In this document: in pieces, positions 1 through 11,008 of the stretch | Layout: each line of letters opens with the position of its first letter | Position numbering within the stretch: position 1 is the first letter of the stretch | Assembly: GCA_030041135.1 (NCBI GenBank) | Contig: JASHOL010000468.1 | Coordinates: 1-32,847 of the forward strand | Direction of reading: 5' to 3' | Length of the DNA stretch: 32,847 bases | Source of the DNA: Streptosporangiaceae bacterium | GTDB lineage: Bacteria; Actinomycetota; Actinomycetes; Streptosporangiales; Streptosporangiaceae | The notes under the pieces: generated by a model | What the model saw: the letters and a program-made list of their open reading frames with translations, nothing else | Databases searched by the model: none | Told to the model about the DNA's origin: nothing | Made by a program: the position numbers and the translations under genes

Positions 1-285
1 GGCCCGGATGCCGCGGCCGCGCTCCTCGCCGACTCCGGCCTGCTGACCGGCGACGACGACGCGATGTCGGGTGTCAGCGCGTGCAGCGGCATGGCCTGCA
101 CCCGGTCGATGGCCGACGTGCGCACGCTCGCCCGGCCGCTCGCCGGTCACCCCAGGACGCACTGGGCGGGCTGCGCCCGCGGCTGCGGCGCGCCGTCCGA
201 CGCCGAACTGGTCGTCGCGGCCGGGCCCGATGAGCTCCTGCTCGACGGCGAGCCCGTGGGAGTTGCCATCGCCGGAGTGTCATGA
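1..285 (+). CDS. cobG: CobG-like precorrin-3B synthase, C-terminal part (5' end outside window)
   Basis: Frame +1 is open from base 1. It reads ...[22 protein letters not shown]...[31 protein letters not shown], a sulfite/nitrite-reductase-like Cys pattern (H-x2-GC-x2-GC). It is immediately upstream of cobH with a 4-bp overlap. Confidence 0.8.
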   Translation, partial: GPDAAAALLADSGLLTGDDDAMSGVSACSGMACTRSMADVRTLARPLAGHPRTHWAGCARGCGAPSDAELVVAAGPDELLLDGEPVGVAIAGVS

Positions 286-977
286 CCAGGACAAGCTCGC
301 CGACCGGGACAGGCAGTTCCGGCGGGACAGGCAGTTCCGGCGGGACGGCGCGGCTGGACTACCAGCGGGACGGCGCGCTGATCTACCGCGAGTCGTTCGC
401 GATCATCCGGGCCGAGGCTGACCTGAGTGCGATCCCGGCCGACCTCGAACCCGCGGTGGTCCGGATGATTCATGCCTGCGGGATGACCGACTTGCCCGCC
501 GACGTCGCCTGGTCGCCTGGCGCAGGCGCTGCTGCCCGCACGGCTCTTGCCGCGGGCGCGCCGATCCTGTGCGACTCGGTGATGGTCGCCGGCGGAATCG
601 CCAGGTCCCGGTTGCGCGCCGGCAATCCGGTCGTCTGCACGCTGCGCGACACCAGCGTGCCTGACCTGGCGGCGCGCCTCGGCACCACGCGGTCGGCTGC
701 GGCGGTCGACCTGTGGCGCGACCAGCTCGACCGGTCGGTCGTGGCGATCGGCAACGCCCCGACCGCGCTGTTCCGGCTGCTGGAGCTGCTCGAATCCGGC
801 GCACCGCGGCCCGCTGCGATCATCGGCATCCCGGTCGGCTTCGTCGGCGCGGCCGAGTCCAAGCAGGCGCTGGCGTCCCGGTCCTTCGGCGTGCCTTACC
901 TCACCGTCCACGGCCGGCGCGGCGGCTCAGCGATGACGGCCGCCGCGGTGAACGCGCTGGCCGGAGGTCCCGAATGA
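282..977 (+). CDS. cobH: Precorrin-8X methylmutase
   Basis: Translation contains [53 protein letters not shown] and [21 protein letters not shown], all typical of CobH/CbiC. Confidence 0.95.
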   Translation: MTRTSSPTGTGSSGGTGSSGGTARLDYQRDGALIYRESFAIIRAEADLSAIPADLEPAVVRMIHACGMTDLPADVAWSPGAGAAARTALAAGAPILCDSVMVAGGIARSRLRAGNPVVCTLRDTSVPDLAARLGTTRSAAAVDLWRDQLDRSVVAIGNAPTALFRLLELLESGAPRPAAIIGIPVGFVGAAESKQALASRSFGVPYLTVHGRRGGSAMTAAAVNALAGGPE

Positions 978-2578
978 GCCGCCGCCCAGGGCAGGTCACC
1001 GGCGTCGGTGTCGGGCCGGGTGATCCCGACCTGATTACGGTCAGGGCGGCGCGGCTCATCACGGCGGCCGACGTCATCGCCTATCACTGCGGGACGCACG
1101 GCCGCAGCATCGCGCGCGCGGCCGCCGAGCCCTACCTGCGCGCCGGGCAGACCGAGGAGGTGCTCAGCTACCCGGTCACCACCGAGCCCGCGGATCATCC
1201 AGGCGGGTACGAGGGCGCGATGGCCGAGTTCTACGCCGAGGCGGCCGAGCGGCTCGCGCGCCATCTTCGGGCCGGCCGGGACGTGGTAGTTCTCTGCGAG
1301 GGCGACCCGTCCCTGTACGGTTCTTACCTGCATCTGCACGAGCGCCTCAGCGGGCAGTTCCGGTCGGTGATCGTGCCGGGCATCTCCTCGGTGTCGGCCG
1401 GTGCGGCGGCCGCCTCGGTTCCGCTCGTGCTCCGCGACGAGGCGCTGACTGTGCTGCCGGGCACGCTGCCCGGCGACGACCTCCGGGCCCGGCTGGCCGG
1501 CACCGACGCAGTGGCCGTGCTCAAGCTCGGCCGGATGTTCGGCAAGGTGCGCTCCGCGCTGGAACAGGCCGGGATGCTCGACCGAGCGCTGTACATCGAG
1601 CGAGCCGGCACCAGCCGCGAGCGGGTGCAGCCCCTGGCCGGAGTGGACCCGGCCGGGGTACCTTACATGTCGCTCGCGCTGGTACCAGGCCGCGGGCGCT
1701 CGCGGGAGGATCTGGGGGGCCGGCCTCCCGGCCAGCGCGGCGAGCCCGTAGCGCCGGGGGTCGTGATCGTAGGGCTCGGGCCAGGCGATCCCGCCTGGCT
1801 GACACCCGAGGCAGGCGCGGCCATCGCCGAGGCCACGGACCTGGTGGGCTACCGGCCCTACCTCGCGCGGGTCCCGGTGCGGCCTGGGCAGGCCCGGCAC
1901 GCCTCGGGCAACACGGTCGAGGCCGACCGGTCGGCGCTGGCGCTCGATCTGGCTGCCGACGGCCGCCGGGTCGCGGTCGTGTCGTCCGGCGACCCTGGCG
2001 TGTTCGCGATGGCGGCTGCCGTCCTCGAGCAGGCGGTGTCCGGCGGCGAGCGGTGGGCCGGAGTACCGGTGACCGTCCTGCCGGGCGTCACCGCCGCGCA
2101 GGCCGTCGCGGCCAGGGCAGGCGCGCCGCTCGGGCACGATTACTGCGTGCTCAGCCTGTCGGACCGGCTGAAGCCGTGGCCGGTGATCGCCGAGCGGGTC
2201 GAGCACGCGGCGGCGGCCGACCTGGTGCTGGCGCTCTACAACCCGGCCTCCAGGTCCAGGACCTGGCAGCTGGCGGCCGTTGCCGACCTGCTCCTGCGCC
2301 ACCGCAGCCCGTCCACGCCAGTGATAGTCGGCCGGGCGGTGGGCCGCGACTGCGAGCAGCTGCGGGTGATCACGCTGGCCGAGCTCGGCGCCGCGGAGGT
2401 CGACATGTCCACGCTCGTCATCGTCGGCTCCAGCGCGACCAGGGTGGCGGAGCGCGACGGGCGGGCGGTCGTGTTCACGCCGCGCCACTACGGGGAAGCC
2501 GGCGCAGCAGCCAGCTCTCGGCATCTGCGGCGCACGAACAGCGAAGCGCGCGGGCCAGCTCAGGACGGCGCACCATGA
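974..2578 (+). CDS. cobIJ: Bifunctional precorrin-2 C20-methyltransferase / precorrin-3B C17-methyltransferase (CobIJ fusion)
   Basis: ATG at 974 overlaps the cobH stop (ATGA); the track ORF start at 713 is upstream of this. Two SAM-methyltransferase modules: [16 protein letters not shown]...[11 protein letters not shown]...VPGISS and [17 protein letters not shown]...[11 protein letters not shown]...[34 protein letters not shown]. Confidence 0.93.
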   Translation: MSRRPGQVTGVGVGPGDPDLITVRAARLITAADVIAYHCGTHGRSIARAAAEPYLRAGQTEEVLSYPVTTEPADHPGGYEGAMAEFYAEAAERLARHLRAGRDVVVLCEGDPSLYGSYLHLHERLSGQFRSVIVPGISSVSAGAAAASVPLVLRDEALTVLPGTLPGDDLRARLAGTDAVAVLKLGRMFGKVRSALEQAGMLDRALYIERAGTSRERVQPLAGVDPAGVPYMSLALVPGRGRSREDLGGRPPGQRGEPVAPGVVIVGLGPGDPAWLTPEAGAAIAEATDLVGYRPYLARVPVRPGQARHASGNTVEADRSALALDLAADGRRVAVVSSGDPGVFAMAAAVLEQAVSGGERWAGVPVTVLPGVTAAQAVAARAGAPLGHDYCVLSLSDRLKPWPVIAERVEHAAAADLVLALYNPASRSRTWQLAAVADLLLRHRSPSTPVIVGRAVGRDCEQLRVITLAELGAAEVDMSTLVIVGSSATRVAERDGRAVVFTPRHYGEAGAAASSRHLRRTNSEARGPAQDGAP

Positions 2579-3242
2579 CGACGGTGATGCCGAGGTCGCG
2601 GGCGGCTGCCAGCTTGCCGGCCGTCAGCTCGCCGCCACTGTTCTTGGTCACCAAGACGTCGATCCGGTGCTGGCGCATCAGCGCGAGTTCGGCCGCGGCG
2701 GCGTAGGGGCCGCGGGCCAGGATGACCTCGCGCAGCGGCGGCATCGGCCCGTCCGGCGGGTCCACGCAGCGGATCAGGAACCAGGTGTGCCGCAGCGGCG
2801 CGAACGCCGCCAGGCCCTGCCGTCCGGTCGTGAGGAACACCCGGCGTCCGAGGGCCGGCAGCAGGTGCGCGGCCTCGGTCAGCGAGCCGACCTCTCGCCA
2901 GTTGTCGTCGTCGCCTGGCTGCCACGGCGGGCGGACAACCCGCAGCAGCGGAATGCCGGTGAGGCCGCAGGCCGTGGCGGCGTTGGCCGACATGCCCGCG
3001 GCGAACGGATGCGTCGCGTCGATTACCGCGCTGATCTGCTGCTGCGTCAGCCACGCGGCCAGGCCCTCGGCGCCACCGAAGCCGCCGACGCGAACCTCGC
3101 CGGCCGGCAGCGCCGGGTCGCGGACACGGCCGGCCAGCGACGACACCACTCGCAGGCCTGGCCGGGCGGCTAGGCGCGAGGCCAGATCGCGCGCCTCACT
3201 GGTGCCGCCGAGGATCAGGACCGCCGGGCGGGCCGCGGTCAC
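2475..3242 (-). CDS. cobK: Precorrin-6A reductase
   Basis: VLILGGTSEARDLASRL...AVIDATHPFAAGMSANAATAC...GIPLLRVVRPPW...LTTGRQGLAAF...DVLVTKNSGGELTAGKLAAARDLGI. Confidence 0.93.
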   Translation of the reverse strand: MTAARPAVLILGGTSEARDLASRLAARPGLRVVSSLAGRVRDPALPAGEVRVGGFGGAEGLAAWLTQQQISAVIDATHPFAAGMSANAATACGLTGIPLLRVVRPPWQPGDDDNWREVGSLTEAAHLLPALGRRVFLTTGRQGLAAFAPLRHTWFLIRCVDPPDGPMPPLREVILARGPYAAAAELALMRQHRIDVLVTKNSGGELTAGKLAAARDLGITVVMVRRPELARALRCSCAADAESWLLRRLPRSGAA

Positions 3243-4036
3243 TGCGGCTCCTCGGCCGGGCGAGCGGCCTCATCTGCGGGCCGGGTGGTTCGGCGCAGCA
3301 GGTAGGTGTCCATGATCCAGCCGTGCCGCTGCCTGGCCGCTTCGCGCTCGGCGACGATGCGGCCGGCGACGTCGGCGACCCGCCCGGCGATCAGGATCTC
3401 GTCCGGCGTGCCGACGTAGGCTCCCCAGTAGATCTCGTCGTCGCCGTCCGCGACGCTGAACGCCGTCCGCGCGTCGAGCATGACCACGACATCGTCGCTG
3501 TGGGCGGGGAAACCCTCGTCCGCCAGCCTCCGGCCGGTGGTGATGTGCAGCGGACGGCCGGTCCTGGTGAGGCTGACCCGGTGCTGGGCGGCCAGCGCCT
3601 GCACGCTGCTGATGCCGGGGATCACCCGGAGTTCGAAGCTGACGCGGCCGCGCGCCCGCACCTCGGCCAGCACGTGCAGCGTGCTGTCGTACAGCGCCGG
3701 GTCGCCCCAGGCCAGGAATACGCCCCGGCCGTCCTCGGCGAGTTCGTCGGTCAGCAGCCGCTCGTAGATGTCCGCCCGGCGGGCGCGCCAGTCCTCGACC
3801 GCCGCGGCATACTCGGCCGCGTCGCGGTCGCGCTGCACATCGGCGGCGGTGACGAACCGGCCGCCGCCGGTGACGTACCGATCGCAGATCTGCCTGCGCA
3901 CGTCCGTAAGGCTTTCCCTGTCCTCGCCCTTGTCCAGCATGAACACCACGTCGGCGGCGTTCAGCTCGCTGACGGCCTGGACGGTGACGTGCTCGGGATT
4001 GCCTGACCCGATGCCCACGACGGAGATGGTTCTCAT
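3239..4036 (-). CDS. cobF: Precorrin-6A synthase (deacetylating)
   Basis: MRTISVVGIGSGNPEHVTVQAVSELNAADVVFMLDKG...FLAWGDPALYDSTL...VIPGISSVQALAAQHRVSLTRTGRPLHITTGRRL, a CobF-type methyltransferase. 4-bp overlap with cobK. Confidence 0.92.
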   Translation of the reverse strand: MRTISVVGIGSGNPEHVTVQAVSELNAADVVFMLDKGEDRESLTDVRRQICDRYVTGGGRFVTAADVQRDRDAAEYAAAVEDWRARRADIYERLLTDELAEDGRGVFLAWGDPALYDSTLHVLAEVRARGRVSFELRVIPGISSVQALAAQHRVSLTRTGRPLHITTGRRLADEGFPAHSDDVVVMLDARTAFSVADGDDEIYWGAYVGTPDEILIAGRVADVAGRIVAEREAARQRHGWIMDTYLLRRTTRPADEAARPAEEPQ

Positions 4037-4800
4037 GGCGCGCTCCTGTTGACGGGCAGGCCTCGGTCACGGCCCGCCGAGTACAGGTGACTCTCGTCGA
4101 AGCACGACTGCGCCAGCACCCGCCCGACAACGATGATCGCCGTGCGGCGGATACCAGCGGCCCGGACCCGGCTCGCGAGGTCGCCCAGGCTGCACCGGAT
4201 GACCTCCTCGTCCGGCCAGCTCGCCCTGGCCACGACCGCCACCGGGCAGTCCGGGCCGTAGCGCGGCAGCAGATCCGCGGCGACCTTGTCGATGCTCTGC
4301 ACCGCCAGGTGCAGCACGAGGGTGGCGCCGGTGACGGCGAGCGAGGCGAGGTCCTCGCCTGGCGGCATGGGCGTGGCCCGGGCGGCGGCCCTGGTCAGCA
4401 CGACCGTCTGCCCGACGCCCGGCAGCGTCAGCTCCTGCCGCAGCGCCGCGGCCGCGGCCGCGAACGCCGGGACGCCGGGAACGATCTGCCACGGCACGCC
4501 GGCGGCATCGAGCCGCCTGGCCTGCTCGGCAACGGCGCTGAAGATCGACGGATCGCCACTGTGCAGCCGGGCGACGTCCTCGCCGGCGCGGTGCGCGGAC
4601 ACCAACCGCGCGGTGATCGCATCGAGATCCAGGTCTTTGGTGTCCACGAGCCGCGCGCCCGGCCTGGCCCCGGCCAGCACCTCCGGCGGCACCAGGCTGC
4701 CGGCATACAAGACCACCGGCGCGGCCGCGATGATCCGCTGGGCGCGCAGGGTCAGCAGGTCGGCCGCGCCGGGACCCGCGCCGATGAAGTAAACGGTCAT
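4033..4800 (-). CDS. cobM: Precorrin-4 C11-methyltransferase
   Basis: ATG at 4798-4800 starts MTVYFIGAGPGAADLLTLRAQRIIAAAPVVLYAGSLVPPE...LHSGDPSIFSAVAEQ...VPGVPAFAAAAAALRQELTLPGV. The longer track ORF (to 5565) is antisense/out-of-frame read-through of cobL. Confidence 0.94.
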   Translation of the reverse strand: MTVYFIGAGPGAADLLTLRAQRIIAAAPVVLYAGSLVPPEVLAGARPGARLVDTKDLDLDAITARLVSAHRAGEDVARLHSGDPSIFSAVAEQARRLDAAGVPWQIVPGVPAFAAAAAALRQELTLPGVGQTVVLTRAAARATPMPPGEDLASLAVTGATLVLHLAVQSIDKVAADLLPRYGPDCPVAVVARASWPDEEVIRCSLGDLASRVRAAGIRRTAIIVVGRVLAQSCFDESHLYSAGRDRGLPVNRSAP

Positions 4801-6026
4801 GTCCTGGTCACCTGCCACTGCGTGACCGGGAGGGCGGGACGCCAGGTGGTGAAGCCGCCAAGCGGCTCCCGGTAGCTGATGCCTACCTTGACCAGCTCTC
4901 CCCCGAGTTCCTGCTGCCAGCCCTGCAGCAGCGCCTCCGACTCGATCGTGACGGCGTGCGCCACCAGCCGGCCGCCTGGCCGCAGCCGCTCCCAGCAGGC
5001 CGGCAGCACCCCGCTGGCCGTGAGCCCCCCGCCGATGAACACCGCATCGGGGTCGGGCAGCCCGTGCAGCGCGGCCGGCGCCGCGCCCGTGATCACCCGG
5101 AGGCCGGGCACGCCGAGGGCGGCCGCGTTGCGGCCGGCGCGTTCGGCCCGATCGGGCCTGGCCTCGATCGCGACGGCACGGGCAAGGGGATCGGCGCGCA
5201 TCCACTCGATGCCGACACTGCCGCTGGCGGCGCCGACGTCCCACAGCAGTGCGCCCGGCCCTGGCCGCAGCACGGCCAGCGCCAGCGCCCGTAGCTCGCG
5301 GCGGGTGACTTGCCCGTCGGTCTCGTAGGCGCTGTCCGGCAGGCCAGGCACACGGCCGGCGACTGCGCCTGGGTCCTGGACGGCCGTCACGGCAAGCACG
5401 CACAGGTCCGCCGATCGGCCCGTCGTTAGCTCCACGGCCTGGCCCGGCGGGCTTACGCGCTCGTCGGGTGCCCCCAGCTGTTCCAGCAGGATCAGCTCGC
5501 TTGCGCCCCAGCCGCGATCGGTCAGCACGCGCGCCACCTCGGGCGGGGTCCGGCGGTCGCGGCACAGCACGATCAGCCGGGCACCGGGCTGCATGGCGGC
5601 CAGCGTCGCCTCCGGCCGCTGGTTAACCAGCGACACGACCGTAATCTCCTGCTGGGGCCAGCCCAGCCGTGCGCAGGCCAGCGCTACGGAGGACACCGCG
5701 GGCAGGATGCGCACCGCCGCCGGGCCGAGCCGCCGGCTCAGCGTCGCGCCGATGCCGTGCAGTGTCGGGTCGCCGCTGGCCAGGACGCACAGGCCGGGAT
5801 TCTGGCCTACGAGCTCGTCCAGGTTCTCCAGCAGCGGGGACGGCAGCGGAACGCGCCGCGCAGCCAAGTCAGGCAGCAGCGCAAGCTGACGCTGGCTGCC
5901 GGCGATTACGGTCGCCGCGGTCAGGGCGTCACGAGCGTCCTGCGTCAGCGACGGCCAGCCGCCCGCGCCGATGCCGACGACCGTGATCTGGCCAGGCTGG
6001 CTCTGGCTGCGCTCAGCTGAAGTCAT
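4797..6026 (-). CDS. cobL: Precorrin-6Y C5,15-methyltransferase (decarboxylating)
   Basis: N-terminal MTase: ITVVGIGAGGWPSLTQDARDAL...SGDPTLHGIGATLSRR. C-terminal CbiT-like Rossmann MTase: LLWDVGAASGSVGIEWMRADPLARAVAIEARPDRA. Likely start at 6026 (MTSAERSQ); an upstream in-frame start exists at 6098. Confidence 0.92.
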   Translation of the reverse strand: MTSAERSQSQPGQITVVGIGAGGWPSLTQDARDALTAATVIAGSQRQLALLPDLAARRVPLPSPLLENLDELVGQNPGLCVLASGDPTLHGIGATLSRRLGPAAVRILPAVSSVALACARLGWPQQEITVVSLVNQRPEATLAAMQPGARLIVLCRDRRTPPEVARVLTDRGWGASELILLEQLGAPDERVSPPGQAVELTTGRSADLCVLAVTAVQDPGAVAGRVPGLPDSAYETDGQVTRRELRALALAVLRPGPGALLWDVGAASGSVGIEWMRADPLARAVAIEARPDRAERAGRNAAALGVPGLRVITGAAPAALHGLPDPDAVFIGGGLTASGVLPACWERLRPGGRLVAHAVTIESEALLQGWQQELGGELVKVGISYREPLGGFTTWRPALPVTQWQVTRT

Positions 6027-6149
6027 CGACCGCACGGTATCGCGGCCGGCGTCCGCATGCGCGGCGGGCCGTGACCGCGAACCGCCGACAGGCACCATGC
6101 GAGCTTTTCGCCGGATCAGCTTGACCCTCTGTCGCCGCCCGCTTACAGT

Positions 6150-6290
6150 ATCGCTGCCCCGGCTATCTACGGCCTTGGGCCGATGCAGAACCAGCGAAGT
6201 CCGGTGAGATCCCGGCGCTGTCCCGCAACGGTAGTCCCCCCTCGGGGGCGAGCCCGGTCGCCTGCTCTGCGTCGCCGAAGTTGGTCCTCG
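6150..6290 (+). ncRNA. Cobalamin (AdoCbl-type) riboswitch aptamer
   Basis: Core GCGAAGTCCGGTGAGATCCCGGCGCTGTCCCGCAACGGTAG (6194-6234), followed by B12-box-like GAGCCCGGTCGCCTGCTCTGCG (~6249-6270). Lies immediately upstream of a BtuCDF-like operon. 5' boundary is approximate. Confidence 0.88.
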
Positions 6291-6321
6291 GAGTAAGGAC
6301 GGCTTGTGCGTCCTCCGAGGA
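6285..6321 (+). promoter_or_regulatory. Putative riboswitch expression platform: hairpin occluding the Shine-Dalgarno
   Basis: TCCTCGGAG (6285-6293) pairs perfectly with CTCCGAGGA (6313-6321). An inner GGACG/CGTCC pairing is also possible. The 3' arm overlaps the 5' part of the purine-rich SD GAGGAGGGAGGG, upstream of GTG at 6336. Confidence 0.6.
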
Positions 6322-6335
6322 GGGAGGGCGCACGA

Positions 6336-7501
6336 GTGCGCGAGGACGATACTCGGCCCAGGCCGGCGCAGCCTGACACCGGTAGCGGCGGATCACTCAC
6401 GGCACGGGCAGCGGCCGTGCCAAAGCTGGCCCCGGCTGAACCCCTCACGCCGCGACCAAGGCCGCGCGGCCGGCGGCGGGATCGCGTCCCCCTGTCGATC
6501 GTGCTGCTCGCGTGCCTGGTGTTTTTGCTGACGACGATGACCGCGGGCGTCGCCATCGGCTCGGTGCCGCTCAGCCCGGCGCAGGTCTGGCATGTCGTCG
6601 TGGCCGGCCTGGCTGGTCACGCGCCGAACACCGTGGCCGGCATCATCGTGTGGCAGATCCGGCTGCCGAGAGTCCTGCTCGCAGCTGTCGTCGGGGCGGC
6701 GCTGACCACTGCGGGCGCGGTCGTCCAGGTTCTGGTCCGCAACGCCCTCGCCGACCCGTTCCTGCTCGGCGTGTCGTCGGGTGCCAGCGTCGGTGCCACC
6801 GCCGTGCTGCTGCTCGGGGCGTTCGCATCGCTCGGCCAGTGGGCGATCTCGGTGGGCAGTGTGCTTGGCGCCCTCGCCGCGATGGCAGCCGTGTTCCTGG
6901 TGTCCCGCACCGGATCCTCGCTGTCACCTACGCAGCTGATCCTGTGCGGCGTCGTGATGTCGGCCCTGTTCGAGTCCGTGACCAGCTTCCTGATCTTCCG
7001 CGGCAACCCGCAGGCGACGCAGTCGGTGCTGTTCTGGCTGCTGGGATCGTTCGGCCTGGCCAGCTGGAATCAGCTGCCGATCCCGGCGGTGGCGCTGGCC
7101 GCGGCGATGGTCTACCTGCTCGCGCAGGGCCGTACGCTGAACGCCCTGGCCATGGGGTCCGAGCCAGCCGCGGCCCTGGGCGTCGACGTGCACGCGCTGC
7201 GCCGGAACCTGTTCGTAGTGACCTCGCTGATGGCCGGCGTGGCCGTCGCGGTCAGCGGCATCATCGGGTTCGTCGGGCTGGTCGTGCCGCACATCGTCCG
7301 CCTCATGGTCGGCTCCGACCACCGCCGTGTACTGCCCACGGGCGCGCTGTTCGGTGCCAGCTTCATGGTCCTCGGCGACCTGCTCGCGCGGACCATCGTC
7401 GCCCCGCAGGAAATGCCGATCGGTGTGATCACCGCGTTCATCGGCGCACCCACCCTCATCGTGCTGATCCGCCGCCGCCCCTACCTCTACGGCGCGACGC
7501 A

Positions 7502-7505
<4 letters not shown>
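6336..7505 (+). CDS. btuC: FecCD/BtuC-family ABC transporter permease (probable cobalamin uptake)
   Basis: GTG at 6336 follows GGAGGGAGGG. Hydrophobic permease with PRVLLAAVVGAALTTAGAVVQVLVRNALADPFLLGVSSGASVGA and GFVGLVVPHIVRLMVGSDHRRVLP. Substrate inferred from the upstream cobalamin riboswitch. Confidence 0.88.
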
Positions 7506-8338
<833 letters not shown>

Positions 8339-8354
8339 CCCGAGAGGAAACCCG

Positions 8355-9428
8355 ATGCACCACTACGCCCGCAGACCCGTTCTCGCACTCCGGCAGCGTG
8401 CCTGGCGCGCCGTGGCGCTGCCTGCCGCGTTGCTGGCCGGGGTCAGCGTCCTCGCCGCCTGCGGCAGCAGCCCGTCCGGATCGTCCATCTCCGCCAAGGA
8501 CGGTACGTACCCGGTGACGGTGACGAGCTGCGGAACCGCCGAAACCTACACCAAGGCCCCGACCCGGGCCGTGGCCAACGACATCAACACCACCGAGGAC
8601 ATGCTCGCGCTGAGCCTGGAGCCGCGCATGGTCGGCACGTTCGGCGCGGTCGGTGACGGGCCGGTCAGCCAGCCGATCCCAGCGCAGTACCAGGCTGGCT
8701 TCCGAGAGGTCCGAGACGCATCGCCAGACAACTACTTCACGCTCGAGCAGCTGGTCGGGCTGCATCCGGATTTCCTGTTCGCCGGATGGAACTACGGGCT
8801 GCAGACGGGCACCAACCTGACGCCTCAGTACCTGTCCAAGTTCGGCATCAAGACCCTGGTGCTGGCCGAGTCGTGCGCCTGGGTCCAGCACAAGACATCC
8901 GTCAGCATCGACGACACCTATACCGACCTGCGCAACCTCGGCGCAATCTTCGGAGTTCAGTCCCGCGCCGACAAGGTGATCGCCAGCATGGAGGCACAGG
9001 TGGCAGCGGTCAGGGCCAAGATTGCCGGCCTGAAGCCGATCACGGTCTTCGACTACGACAGCGGCGAGCCCGCGCCCTTCACCGGGCCAGGACTAGCCAT
9101 GATCAATGCCCTCATCACGCTCGGCGGGGGGACCAACATCTTCGGGTCGCTGAAGCAGAGCTGGACCTCAGTTTCCTGGGAGCAGGTCGTGGCGGCGCAG
9201 CCGCGGTGCATCATCATCAACGACTACGGCACGCCGACGGCAGCGCAGAAGGAGAAGTTCCTGGAGACCTTCAGCGCGAGCAAGAACCTGCCGGCCGTGA
9301 AGAACCACTGCTTCCTGGTGCTCAGCTACGACGAGGTCACCCCCAGCCCCCGCAACGCCGAGGCGGTCAAGCAGATAGCACAATGGCTGCACCCGTCGGC
9401 CTTCGGCCTGCCCGCCGACGGATCCTGA
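8355..9428 (+). CDS. btuF: Substrate-binding lipoprotein of cobalamin-type ABC transporter (BtuF-like)
   Basis: Lipobox LAAC after a hydrophobic leader. Periplasmic-binding-protein pattern [24 protein letters not shown]...[15 protein letters not shown]...[12 protein letters not shown]. Co-operonic with btuCD. Confidence 0.85.
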   Translation: MHHYARRPVLALRQRAWRAVALPAALLAGVSVLAACGSSPSGSSISAKDGTYPVTVTSCGTAETYTKAPTRAVANDINTTEDMLALSLEPRMVGTFGAVGDGPVSQPIPAQYQAGFREVRDASPDNYFTLEQLVGLHPDFLFAGWNYGLQTGTNLTPQYLSKFGIKTLVLAESCAWVQHKTSVSIDDTYTDLRNLGAIFGVQSRADKVIASMEAQVAAVRAKIAGLKPITVFDYDSGEPAPFTGPGLAMINALITLGGGTNIFGSLKQSWTSVSWEQVVAAQPRCIIINDYGTPTAAQKEKFLETFSASKNLPAVKNHCFLVLSYDEVTPSPRNAEAVKQIAQWLHPSAFGLPADGS

Positions 9429-9475
9429 GCACGCCGACGGATTCGGCCGGTAGCGGAAGGGAGCGCGAGTCCCCG

Positions 9476-11008
9476 GTGACAACTGGTTCGGTGCTGGTGG
9501 CCGGCACGACGTCCGACGCGGGCAAGTCCGTGCTGACCGCCGGCATCTGCCGGTGGCTGGTGCGCCAGGGTGTCCGGGTAGCGCCGTTCAAGGCGCAGAA
9601 CATGTCCAACAACTCGGTCGTGGCGCCCGACGGGGCGGAGATCGGCCGGGCACAGGCGATGCAGGCGGCGGCGTGCGGCGTGCCCGCCGAGGCCGCCATG
9701 AACCCGGTGCTGCTCAAGCCGGGGAGCGACCTGACCAGTCAGGTGGTGCTGCTCGGCCGGGCCGTCGGCGACACCGCAGCCGACGGGTACTGGCGCGCCG
9801 GGGCGGGCCGCGAGCGGCTGATGGCCACGGTGCTCGATGCCTACGACGACCTGCGGTCCCGCTTCGATGTTGTCGTCTGCGAGGGTGCCGGCTCGCCGGC
9901 CGAGATCAACCTGCGCCGCGGTGACCTGGCCAACATGGGCTTGGCCAGGGCCAGGGACCTGCCGGTGATCGTCGTGGGCGACATCGACCGCGGCGGCGTC
10001 TTCGCCGCCCTGTACGGCACGCTCGCGCTGCTGGAGCCGGCCGACCAGGCGCTGATCAGCGGCTTTGTCGTCAACAAGTTCCGGGGTGACCAGTCGCTGC
10101 TGAAGCCCGGCCTGACCGATCTCACCGCGCGGACGGGCAGGCCGGTTCTGGGCGTCGTGCCCTACCTCACCAGGACCTGGATCGATGCCGAGGACGCCGT
10201 CGCGACCGAGAGTGGCTACGGGCCGGACGACAAGCCCGGCAGCGATCGGTCGCTGCGCGTGGCGGTGATCCGGCTGCCGAGGATCTCCAACTTCACGGAC
10301 GCGGACGCGCTCGCGCTGGAGCCGGGCGTCTCCGTCCGGTTTGTCACCTCGGCCGCGGCGCTGGAGGACGCCGACCTGGTGATCGTGCCGGGAACGAAGG
10401 CAACCGTCGCCGACCTGGCCTGGCTGCGCGCGCGACGGCTGGACGACGCGCTGGCGAGACGAGCCAAGGCCGGACGGCCGATACTCGGCATCTGCGGGGG
10501 CTACCAGATGCTCGGAACCGTCATTCACGATGAGGTCGAGAGCCGGGCAGGCACCGTCCGAGGGCTCGGCCTGCTGCCGATCGAGACACGCTTCGCACCG
10601 GCCAAGACCCTGCGGCGGCCGTCCGGCTATGCGGGCCAGACCCCGGTCGCCGGGTATGAGATCCACCACGGCACGGTCGAGGTCACCGACGGCCGGCCAT
10701 GGCTCACGACCCGCCCGGCCGACGAGGCTACGGCGCTGGACGGCTGCCAGGCTGGCGCCATCGCCGGCACCCTCTGGCACGGGATCTTCGAGAACGACGC
10801 GTTCCGCCGGTACTACCTGGCCGACATCGCCAGAGTAGCCGGACGAGACTTCGTTCCGGCGAAGGGCACCTGTTTCGCGGCGGCCAGGCAGGCTCAGTTC
10901 GACGCACTCGCCGACGCCATCGGCAGCAGCCTCGATACCGGCGAACTGCTTGGCCTGATCGAGAACGGGCCCGGCCGCGACCTGCCCGTCCTGCGGTCCT
11001 GGCTGTGA
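9476..11008 (+). CDS. cobQ: Cobyric acid synthase
   Basis: GTG at 9476: [47 protein letters not shown]...[25 protein letters not shown]...[11 protein letters not shown]...[15 protein letters not shown]. Confidence 0.95.
   Translation: MTTGSVLVAGTTSDAGKSVLTAGICRWLVRQGVRVAPFKAQNMSNNSVVAPDGAEIGRAQAMQAAACGVPAEAAMNPVLLKPGSDLTSQVVLLGRAVGDTAADGYWRAGAGRERLMATVLDAYDDLRSRFDVVVCEGAGSPAEINLRRGDLANMGLARARDLPVIVVGDIDRGGVFAALYGTLALLEPADQALISGFVVNKFRGDQSLLKPGLTDLTARTGRPVLGVVPYLTRTWIDAEDAVATESGYGPDDKPGSDRSLRVAVIRLPRISNFTDADALALEPGVSVRFVTSAAALEDADLVIVPGTKATVADLAWLRARRLDDALARRAKAGRPILGICGGYQMLGTVIHDEVESRAGTVRGLGLLPIETRFAPAKTLRRPSGYAGQTPVAGYEIHHGTVEVTDGRPWLTTRPADEATALDGCQAGAIAGTLWHGIFENDAFRRYYLADIARVAGRDFVPAKGTCFAAARQAQFDALADAIGSSLDTGELLGLIENGPGRDLPVLRSWL

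Noticed and set aside
896-2524. 542-aa - strand ORF antisense to cobIJ
   Set aside because: Shadow ORF from high GC3 bias; composition is Arg/Gly/His-rich with no motifs, while the + strand gives a clear CobIJ.
4803-5565. N-terminal extension of the cobM track ORF (to 5565)
   Set aside because: Out-of-frame read of cobL; the real CobM starts at MTVYFIGAGPG (4800).
6512-7501. N-terminal part of the 608-aa + ORF containing BtuD
   Set aside because: Out-of-frame translation of btuC; BtuD begins at GTG 7502.
8786-9475. N-terminal part of the 740-aa + ORF containing CobQ
   Set aside because: Out-of-frame translation of btuF; CobQ begins at GTG 9476.
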